DNA from: Acidovorax_G lacteus
GTDB lineage: Bacteria; Pseudomonadota; Gammaproteobacteria; Burkholderiales; Burkholderiaceae_C
Direction of reading: 5' to 3'
Assembly (NCBI RefSeq): GCF_039540375.1
Contig: NZ_BAABEX010000024.1
Coordinates: forward strand, 111,453 to 175,452
DNA length: 64,000 bases
Shown here: positions 58,701 through 64,000 of the stretch, one piece after another
Position numbering within the stretch: position 1 is the first letter of the stretch
How the letters are laid out: each line of letters starts with the position of its first letter
Notes under the pieces: generated by a model
Seen by the model: only the letters and a program-made list of their open reading frames with translations
Database searches by the model: none
What the model was told of the DNA's origin: nothing
Program-made: the position numbers and the translations under genes

Positions 58701-60482
58701 CATGGCAGGCGCTTCTGGACAGATGCCGTTGACATCGGCCAGAGACGTGACGGTCTTTGCGGAGCAGGAGTTTTTGTCATCGGCCGCAGTGAGACCCTTG
58801 CCGCTGACGGAGCCCACAGAACGGATGGTGTTGTGGATACCTTCTGCAGCGCCGATCTGATTGACAAAGCTATCAAGCCCTGCCGATGAACTGGGCAGCG
58901 TGGTAAACGGTGTGCCGGCTTGGCCATCAAAGCTCAAAGCACTCGACGACAACGCCAGAATATTCAATGGGCGACACATCGCATTGCCAAAGGGCGCGCG
59001 AGCGGTGCTGGACGCAAGAGGGTCTTGCCAAGTCGCGACCGGAAGTCCGGCGTTTGCATCGTTGGTGGAAGACGATGGGTTGGTGGGCGAGGGAGTCGAG
59101 CCGTCGAATGCGTAGTACTGCAGCGCTTGCACCAGCATTTCCCCCATGGGATTGCCCCACGCCGGAAGATCCGTTTCACCAGATCCGCTGGGCGCAGCGG
59201 CGCCTCCATAGCTCGTGCCAGAGCGCCCAAACAGGATCATGGAGTCAAAGCTCTTGATGATTCCGTTGCCGGTAGCCCGACCATCGGCCAAGGTGGCGGC
59301 ACAGCCCGAGGAGGGACTGTGGCAGAACACGCCAGTGGTTCGGTTGATCTCATCCTCGAGATCGCGAATGTTCTTTCGGAGAGCACCCGCCGTGTTTTTG
59401 CGGTCATAGCTTCCCGTGATCAGCCCAAACTCCGTTTTGGCCAGGGTGCTCGTATCCTTGGCATATCCAAACTCCTGCAGGAGGCCGTAGGGCTTGAAGT
59501 TGGTCGTAGAGGTGGCAGGAAACGGCTGGCAGCGCTCATCGCCGAGCAACGACGGATCACAGACGCGCACCTTCAGGTTCAGGTCTGGCCCGATTCCAGA
59601 GTACGTCGCGCCATCCTGTGTGCGCGATGGAATGGAGATTTCGTGGCGTACGCCGCCGTTGCCCTTGTCGGCATCAAAGTAAAAGCGGGCCAGCTTGGGG
59701 CCGAAAGTACCTTGATCGTAGTTGTCTGGCGCATCGCGCCACCGGCACAGCTTGATTTCCACCGTGGACCAGAACCGCACATTCCCCTTGACCAAGCGGA
59801 TAGTCGGCTGTGAAGTCTTCGGATCCTCGCTCGAACCGGTCACGCAAAGGCTCAAGCCCGCATACACGTTGGCATTCGCACCCGTGGTCTTGGTCAGATC
59901 GGCCTGGGTAAAAGGCGTGTAGTCCCGGATGTCAGTGCCTTTGTAATACTTCACAAAGGAGTGCGCATCTTGAACAAAGCGCGAGCCCATTAACTCGGTT
60001 GTTCCGTTGTTATCGATCGAGCGAAATCCGCCGTACAGCATTTTTCGCACGATGTCCAAGCGGCTCATCGTGGACCAGTTGAGGAAATTGCCACTCCAAT
60101 GACCCGTACCGCCACACACAAAGCGCCCGCCACTGATGGTGGCGCTTGCAGCTGGATTGAAGCGGCCATCGGTAGAGCTATAGGTGTAGCACTTGGTGGC
60201 ATCAAAATACCCGTAGTACTTGAAGTCTGGCTTGTACGTCGTATCAATAACGCCGTCGTTGTCCAGATCTTCAAAGTCGGTGTACATCGGCCCAAACAGC
60301 GAGTGATCCTTGCTGGCCGCCAGCATCATCATCGGCGTAGAGCTGGACGACGAGATGTTCGGCGGAACCGCATTGGTCGGAATCGAGGTGAGCGGGGGAT
60401 CCGCCTTCACCATGGACACGGAGAAAACGCCTGCAGCGACCACTGCCAATGGCAGGACGCGGAATGCATTGAAAAGCTTCAT
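55701..60482 (-). CDS. pilY1: PilY1-like pilus tip adhesin
   Basis: The protein of about 1593 residues is exported (signal peptide FRVLPLAVVAAGVFSVSMVKA). The C-terminal half is a PilY1 beta-propeller (VGSNDGMLHAFQSE, GRGGRAFFALDVTDP, GYVLGDPKM, GVNWADLDGNGTADVVYGTD). Two calcium-loop-like motifs are visible: DLDNDGVIDTTYKPD near residue 70 and DLDGNGTADVVYGTD near 1305, the latter at the regulatory Ca site of PilY1 proteins. I see no DxSxS von Willebrand A motif in the N-terminal half. ATG 60482 has AAGGAAAAG upstream. It works with the minor pilins as tip complex, adhesin and retraction modulator. Confidence 0.93.
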   Translation of the reverse strand: MKLFNAFRVLPLAVVAAGVFSVSMVKADPPLTSIPTNAVPPNISSSSSTPMMMLAASKDHSLFGPMYTDFEDLDNDGVIDTTYKPDFKYYGYFDATKCYTYSSTDGRFNPAASATISGGRFVCGGTGHWSGNFLNWSTMSRLDIVRKMLYGGFRSIDNNGTTELMGSRFVQDAHSFVKYYKGTDIRDYTPFTQADLTKTTGANANVYAGLSLCVTGSSEDPKTSQPTIRLVKGNVRFWSTVEIKLCRWRDAPDNYDQGTFGPKLARFYFDADKGNGGVRHEISIPSRTQDGATYSGIGPDLNLKVRVCDPSLLGDERCQPFPATSTTNFKPYGLLQEFGYAKDTSTLAKTEFGLITGSYDRKNTAGALRKNIRDLEDEINRTTGVFCHSPSSGCAATLADGRATGNGIIKSFDSMILFGRSGTSYGGAAAPSGSGETDLPAWGNPMGEMLVQALQYYAFDGSTPSPTNPSSSTNDANAGLPVATWQDPLASSTARAPFGNAMCRPLNILALSSSALSFDGQAGTPFTTLPSSSAGLDSFVNQIGAAEGIHNTIRSVGSVSGKGLTAADDKNSCSAKTVTSLADVNGICPEAPAMGGTYQIAGAALYGNTTRIRTPSTPPPDLNKVEGALKVKTMAASLTGGAPRIDVPVPGSNPKKFVYITPESVQNGGNVSAPLTFASVSSGPTYGAFIVTWNDRLMGGDYDMDITGFLRYDLIANSSSPSGWDIRITTDIPNVCGGAAGTHGFSIVGVTRGGTSADGRYLTHQHGGSNSNYVALTGMPGTTEHLCGDATYRARIFSGARTFGETVCAVTGDGNTGDPNNATKPRYCTVKNEDFLVTNTFNMVGESDALIKEPLWYAGKYGYFKSSVKNADGTYSNVSMPSSQLDWDNYRSDGSIGQDGIPDGYFAARRPELLEQRLRDALEQIINTTNSAPAVSSAQVITGGYKYVASFEPAQNAGSLLGYQLLSNGAFSATPSWDAGQKLAATSTTSRPVITNDGVTGVAFSTATTFSTAYMAALRGSGAGALTTTQADELINYLRGDRSREKPTGIWRTRRVSNILGSIVNSSPWLQLRPSAKNIGALPANTPTYASFANANKARSRPLWVGSNDGMLHAFQSEGSNAGEPILSYLPSPIVGRARVLSQDMTAIQAGMDGSPFTGDVLLGTGGVTSSWKTYLFSSLGRGGRAFFALDVTDPSALTQSNAASIYKWMFSSDDDADMGYVLGDPKMHPQSNQAIPIARMNNGKYAVLMPNGVGSVNGRSFLYILFVDGPSGSNGTWVSGTDYVKIATDTVGGGGLMGVNWADLDGNGTADVVYGTDLQGRLWKFDVRAAATASWGSAYTVPSTTTPAPMFEAKSGTQALSISAAPALSFPDFGGVMIAFGTGKSINAGDFPDATKTQRFYSIYDKANWATASPVNSNLSTLLQRTLVRTSDGSVYVSVGATAFNKDTHDGWYFNFVPLSSSTSLNNEMVLTTAENRFGTLFFTSVRPSAASSNSCFSAPDGALYALDPVSGTPRSSILGTVDVVVGSVTVKVNKVGQNVADQKVVPGLKVLGNGKKGTITAIGQNTDASLAEVWRAVRRQWREVPNTRTFD

Positions 60483-60506
60483 GGTGACTTTTCCTTTCGT
60501 GCTCAC

Positions 60507-61385
60507 TTACCTCGCCGCCAAGGGCTTGAGGACGTGGTAGTAAGTCTGCAAAACGATTTCGACATTCGGCACATCCACGGTCGCCGTGTTGATGGTGGCA
60601 GACCGAGTAGAAGCACCGAAGCCTCGAGCCGTGACTCTGAAGAGATGACAGGAAGGAGCGGTGGCCGATCTTGATGCCGCTGCACTGGCCGTCTCGTCGG
60701 CACTGGCCCTGCTGGGGGTGGCCCCGGAACCAATGCCGATGGGGTTGGTGCATCGAAAGTCCTTGGTCTGGAGATTCGTGTCTTGCTTGGGATTGATGTA
60801 CTCAATCAGGTATTCAGGTTGTCGTGCCACGCCCGGCAGAGCAGGAGTCCCGGTAAAGACGCCCAGCGACACAGCGCCCGTGAAGGTCGTACAGTTCAGT
60901 GCTCCGCCAGAGCGCGAGGGCTTCGTCGTGAGACTGTCGTTCCAGAGTCCGCCTTTGGTACGGGGCCACCACGGCTGGCCCGGATTGGTCGTTGTCGCAG
61001 CACTATACGCAACTTCATAGCGCGCCTGCGGCAAACGGCACTGTCCCGTCAGACAGGTATCGGTGAACTCGATGCCGTCGTCCGAGACCGTCGCTTCCGC
61101 GGTACGAAGCAATCCACCTCTGGTGCAGATGGCATTGGTCGCAGCAACGTCGCCATTGGTCATCCGCAGGTCAACTTCTGCGTCCCGCAGTGCGGCTTCA
61201 GCAGCTTGGCGGGCGACTTGGTATTCCATTTCATTGCGCGCCTGACGCTCGCCGAGGGTGGCATTTCGGGAGGAGAACACCGCCAAAGTAGTGAGCGACA
61301 GCAGGAAAATCAGTACGACGACAAGCACGACGCCTTGCTCCGGGCGGCGCTGCCGTCTAGGCACATGTTGCATCATGGACATCAT
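60507..61385 (-). CDS. pilX: Type IV pilus assembly protein PilX
   Basis: The 292-residue protein has a hydrophobic N-terminus, EQGVVLVVVLIFLLSLTTLAVF, typical of PilX (a prepilin-like start without the strict GFTLIE motif), then ARNEMEYQVARQAAEAALRDAEVDL. Several Cys pairs lie in the periplasmic domain. The start overlaps the pilW stop by 4 bases. It is a minor pilin of the priming complex that carries PilY1. Confidence 0.88.
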   Translation of the reverse strand: MMSMMQHVPRRQRRPEQGVVLVVVLIFLLSLTTLAVFSSRNATLGERQARNEMEYQVARQAAEAALRDAEVDLRMTNGDVAATNAICTRGGLLRTAEATVSDDGIEFTDTCLTGQCRLPQARYEVAYSAATTTNPGQPWWPRTKGGLWNDSLTTKPSRSGGALNCTTFTGAVSLGVFTGTPALPGVARQPEYLIEYINPKQDTNLQTKDFRCTNPIGIGSGATPSRASADETASAAASRSATAPSCHLFRVTARGFGASTRSATINTATVDVPNVEIVLQTYYHVLKPLAAR

Positions 61386-62437
61386 TCATTGAGAGTGTTT
61401 TTCAGCGCGAACACCTGCGTATAGACGCGGCGCTCAACGCCATCGGAAAAAGAGCGTGCAGCTCCGTCACAGTCGGTCAAGGTGTAACTCGCAGGACCTT
61501 CAAGACGGGTGTTCTCAAGCGACCTGGCCATCAAGCAGACACGCACTCCGACAACGCTGCCCCAATTGGTGACACTCCCAGTGGCCAGGTACCGTGTGCT
61601 TCCAGTACCCGTTCGGGTGAGATACGAAAACCGCAATTGGTCAATGCCTTGCACAATGGGTTGGTATACGTTGACTGTTGCGACCGCGTCGTCGTTTCCA
61701 TTGCCATTGCATGCCAGGCTGAACGTATTGATCGTTTGCCCCTCCTGCTGCAGCGTTGTGGACTGAAGCGTGTAGGCATTCGTCACAAACATTGGTCGCC
61801 GCGGGAGCAAAAACGGACGTGAGGCTGCCGTCGCTGAGGGGTGACTCGCATTTCGACGCGGCTCGTTCAGTGGATCGATAGCGACATCCTGGCGCTGGCA
61901 GTCGCCCCGCTGACCTACATCCAAGCCTTCGGCGTCATTGGTGTAGTAATTGATGACAATCGCGTCTGCCGGGGTGCTGGCAGCGTGCGCTGCGCATGCA
62001 TATGCCGATCCAGCGCCTGTTCCAGTTCTTTCAAAACGCTGTCCAGCACAGCCAAATACTGGTGCCGTAAACGCTGCGGGAGCCGCAAATGTGCATAGTC
62101 CGTTCGCCGCTCCGCTTCGATCCAGACACGGATTGCCGTACCCATCAACCACGACCTCTGCTGCTGCAACTTGCTCGGGCCCAACCCGAATCGCGGGGTA
62201 GAAGCCCGCGTTCTCGATGTCGCGCCCGATGACCTCCATCGCAAATCGCGCGTTTTCGAACATCGCAGCCTTCTCGCTCAGGACCCGCTGGGAATTTCTC
62301 GTGGCCAGGTACACATAGGATGCAGCGATGACAACCGCCATACCGATGGCCATGGCTACAAGGAATTCAACCAGCGTGAAACCACGCGCGTATGACGAGG
62401 CAGCAGAACGGGGTGGAGGCAGGCGAGTCGGCATCAT
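61382..62437 (-). CDS. pilW: Type IV pilus assembly protein PilW
   Basis: The 351-residue minor pilin has a prepilin site in YARGFTLVEFLVAMAIGMAVVIAASYVYLA and a large Cys-containing periplasmic domain. The start at 62437 gives an ATGA overlap with the pilV stop; an adjacent second ATG at 62434 is possible. Confidence 0.9.
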   Translation of the reverse strand: MMPTRLPPPRSAASSYARGFTLVEFLVAMAIGMAVVIAASYVYLATRNSQRVLSEKAAMFENARFAMEVIGRDIENAGFYPAIRVGPEQVAAAEVVVDGYGNPCLDRSGAANGLCTFAAPAAFTAPVFGCAGQRFERTGTGAGSAYACAAHAASTPADAIVINYYTNDAEGLDVGQRGDCQRQDVAIDPLNEPRRNASHPSATAASRPFLLPRRPMFVTNAYTLQSTTLQQEGQTINTFSLACNGNGNDDAVATVNVYQPIVQGIDQLRFSYLTRTGTGSTRYLATGSVTNWGSVVGVRVCLMARSLENTRLEGPASYTLTDCDGAARSFSDGVERRVYTQVFALKNTLNE

Positions 62438-63051
62438 GGTACGAATCGAAGGTTGAGACACCGAACCCCTGCCGGTGCGGCAGCCGCAGCGGGACAGCAG
62501 CTCTGCTGCTCTATCGCGTTCATGGTGGCCACACACGTTGGTGCCGACTTGAGGGTGGCTGCGCCCACCGCGTCTGTATCGGTATTGTCTTTGTCGAACC
62601 ACATGTAGGTAGCGACCATGCCTTGCGCAGCATCGCCGCTGATTTGCAAGGCCCCTTGCGGCATCTGCCGTCTTGCGGCACTGCGCATCTCCCATAAGTC
62701 AAACGCAGCGAGTTCGTTCATCGAACAATTGCTTCCTCCACTCGCAGCGCATGAGGGAGAGGGAGCCGTCAGGGTTGCAGACTGTTGTGCGGCCCAGTTA
62801 TCAGAGTAGAGGTAATGAGCGGCCGAAACCGTCGCCGTATCAAAGTTTGCTCGAATGCGCGCGGTAAGGTCATTGAAGAGATACGTGACGCTCGAACGTG
62901 CCTCCACACCCAGTTGGTAGCGGGTGGTGGTGCTGAGCAATCCTGCTATGCCAAGCAGTGCGAAGGACAACAATAGAACTGCAACCAAGATCTCTATCAA
63001 GGTCACGCCAGTCTGGCGGCCTCGGACTTGAGTGCTTACAGGTCTCTTCAT
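62434..63051 (-). CDS. pilV: Type IV pilus modification/minor pilin PilV
   Basis: The 205-residue minor pilin has the prepilin cleavage site RQTGVTLIEILVAVLLLSFALLGIAGL (the Gly before the cut and Glu5 both present). Numerous Cys residues include a CC pair near the C-terminus. ATG 63051 lies 2 bases after the fimT stop. It is part of the priming complex with PilW and PilX. Confidence 0.9.
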   Translation of the reverse strand: MKRPVSTQVRGRQTGVTLIEILVAVLLLSFALLGIAGLLSTTTRYQLGVEARSSVTYLFNDLTARIRANFDTATVSAAHYLYSDNWAAQQSATLTAPSPSCAASGGSNCSMNELAAFDLWEMRSAARRQMPQGALQISGDAAQGMVATYMWFDKDNTDTDAVGAATLKSAPTCVATMNAIEQQSCCPAAAAAPAGVRCLNLRFVP

Positions 63052-63053
63052 GG

Positions 63054-63671
63054 TCAGCCTCCAGAACAGTTGCTTAAGAGCTCCAGCACGCGGAGGCGAC
63101 CTTGCTGGTTCAGGCAAAAGGTGCGGCCGTACGTGAAGTCCGCCGGCGACGCTGTGTCCGAGAGATTGAAAGCAGTACTGGTACCAAGCCTAGGCAAGCC
63201 GCGTGCATTGAACACTACCGCGCGGGTTGGCGATCCCCCAGGGCTCACTAACTGGTACCGCTGGTCAACAGCCTCGCGCGCCAGAATGATGTCTGCATTG
63301 CTCGAAGGAAGACCAGCGTAGTTGCCGCTGGAGGTTGAGCATGCTGGATACCTGAACACAATCCAACCCACCCCCCAGTTACTTCCGGTGTTGATACAGG
63401 TCGGCGAAGAACTCCCGGCTGTTGAAGACATGCACATGACAACACACTCATTTCGGTTGATGGCTTCGGTCCGGGCTCGCTGCATGGCTAGCGAAAAGTC
63501 GTTGCTCACAGCGCGGATGGTGGAGCGCACAACAAACTGCTGGATACTGGGGGCAGCCAGCGCACCCAGAATCGCGATCAAGGCGATCGTTACCATGAGC
63601 TCAATGAGTGTGAACCCCTTGAGTACAGACTTCCGTGACAACGCCGCGAAGTGGTCGATCCGTGTGTGCAT
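63054..63671 (-). CDS. fimT: FimT/GspH-like minor pilin
   Basis: The 205-residue prepilin (SVLKGFTLIELMVTIALIAILGALAAPSI) has the GspH/FimT domain, with ARTEAINRNECVVMCMSS, GVGWIVF and a C-terminal Cys pair (RTFCLNQQG...LSNCSGG). FimT proteins of competent bacteria bind DNA. It is the first gene of the leftward pilus operon. No ribosome binding site is seen; a -10-like CATAAT ends 6 bases from the ATG. Confidence 0.9.
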   Translation of the reverse strand: MHTRIDHFAALSRKSVLKGFTLIELMVTIALIAILGALAAPSIQQFVVRSTIRAVSNDFSLAMQRARTEAINRNECVVMCMSSTAGSSSPTCINTGSNWGVGWIVFRYPACSTSSGNYAGLPSSNADIILAREAVDQRYQLVSPGGSPTRAVVFNARGLPRLGTSTAFNLSDTASPADFTYGRTFCLNQQGRLRVLELLSNCSGG

Positions 63672-63677
63672 AGGTGG

Positions 63678-63683
63678 ATTATG
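63678..63683 (-). promoter_or_regulatory. Putative -10 box of the pilus operon
   Basis: CATAAT on the minus strand, six bases before the fimT ATG, would give a leaderless transcript. No clear -35 box. Confidence 0.4.
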
Positions 63684-63686
63684 AAT

Positions 63687-63701
63687 GGCCGATCATCGGC
63701 C
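63687..63701. promoter_or_regulatory. Perfect 15-bp palindrome upstream of fimT (candidate operator)
   Basis: GGCCGAT-C-ATCGGCC is a perfect inverted repeat starting 3 bases upstream of the putative -10, a position where a bound regulator would block RNA polymerase. Confidence 0.45.
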
Positions 63702-63942
63702 AGTCCGGTCAGTTCGTCCTATCAGCCAGACCGTTTATCAACGTCGTCGTCGCCGACACGACGGCTTAGGCGGAAGGCGGGATTTCGCCTGCCAAGCGTG
63801 CGCTGCGTGCAGCGACACTTCGGGCATGTGAGCACGCGACGCAAAAGCTTTGGAGCTGTTGCTCTCGCGAAAGCGGCTCGCTTGCATGCGAGGTACGGCC
63901 TGACGCGGCGGCTCGTTGGTTGTTGTTGCTATTGCAAAGCAA
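63702..63942. other. fimT-rRNA intergenic region
   Basis: No gene recognised. An open frame across it runs into the rRNA terminator and has no family match. Confidence 0.5.
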
Positions 63943-63976
63943 AAACCCCCTTCAGCTTGGGAGCTGAAGGGGGTTT
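63943..63976 (-). terminator. Strong terminator of the rRNA operon
   Basis: AAACCCCCTTCAGCT and AGCTGAAGGGGGTTT form a perfect 15-bp stem with a TGGG loop. On the minus strand it is followed by TTTTT. It ends transcription coming from the right, just after the 5S rRNA 3' end. Confidence 0.9.
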
Positions 63977-63988
63977 CTGGGCTGTAAG

Positions 63989-64000
63989 AGCCTGACGATG
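63989..64000 (-). rRNA. rrf: 5S rRNA, last bases (partial)
   Basis: Read leftwards, the right edge is CATCGTCAGGC, the 3' end of beta-proteobacterial 5S rRNA (...GGTCATCGTCAGGC). The strong terminator sits about 12 bases further on. The bulk of the rRNA operon lies outside the window. Confidence 0.7.

Noticed and set aside
63651..63995. Rightward frame over the fimT-rRNA gap
   Set aside because: It overlaps the fimT start, reads through the rRNA terminator and has no recognisable domain.

Overview
The window is GC-rich, tightly packed beta-proteobacterial chromosome, most likely from the Comamonadaceae (Acidovorax-like). The gene orders support this: apaG-rpe-gph, trpE-G-D-C with an internal chorismate mutase, rpoN-lptB-lptA, dsbA-ftsN-argS, and a minor-pilin/pilY1 cluster next to an rRNA operon. 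A family of palindromic repeats built on GCTCGTGCTT...AAGCACGAGC also recurs through the window. Two runs of ten N (21006-21015 and 32770-32779) show that this is a scaffolded draft. Both interrupt chemoreceptor genes, and the second also joins a cut IS30 transposase.

Layout. 1-573: end of pgpA (leftward). 745-8476: a translationally coupled leftward unit of HD-GYP response regulator, very large hybrid sensor kinase and DUF4139 protein. 8545-14805: LysR regulators, a Tat-type nitroreductase-like protein, thiL, two small genes and a YbdK-type ligase. 14795-18630: a cation/proton antiporter, a membrane 'site-specific recombinase' family protein and apaG. 18660-20131: rpe and gph (rightward). 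20290-22206: chemoreceptor broken by gap 1. 22326-24514: SPOR protein, birA and a SET-domain protein (leftward), facing topB with a C-terminal SWIB domain (24633-27560). 27578-32208: small membrane proteins, an AraC regulator, a protein phosphatase, pirin and a SlyD-like isomerase. 32259-33796: IS30 remnant, gap 2 and the N-terminal half of a second chemoreceptor. 34080-40861: chalcone-isomerase-like protein, then trpE-aroQ-trpG-lysE-trpD-(small membrane ORF)-trpC and ung. 40913-47241: rpoN, lptB, lptA, dsbA, ftsN-like gene and argS (leftward). 47280-54964: DUF2214 protein, LysR, glcB, CWC protein, tautomerase, MFS exporter and class II glutamine amidotransferase. 55198-63671: type IV pilus minor pilins and PilY1, with the 3' end of 5S rRNA at the right edge.

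How the genes work together. The trp block takes chorismate to indole-glycerol phosphate, with a mutase and an amino-acid exporter built in and a possible Trp-codon leader peptide upstream. The HD-GYP/hybrid-kinase pair is a ligand-sensing phosphorelay that probably controls cyclic-di-GMP. The pilus genes make the PilY1/minor-pilin tip complex. The most unusual neighbourhood is the SET methyltransferase gene divergent from topB. TopB carries a histone-H1-like Lys/Ala/Pro tail and a SWIB domain, and a 33-bp alternating purine-pyrimidine tract lies between the two genes.
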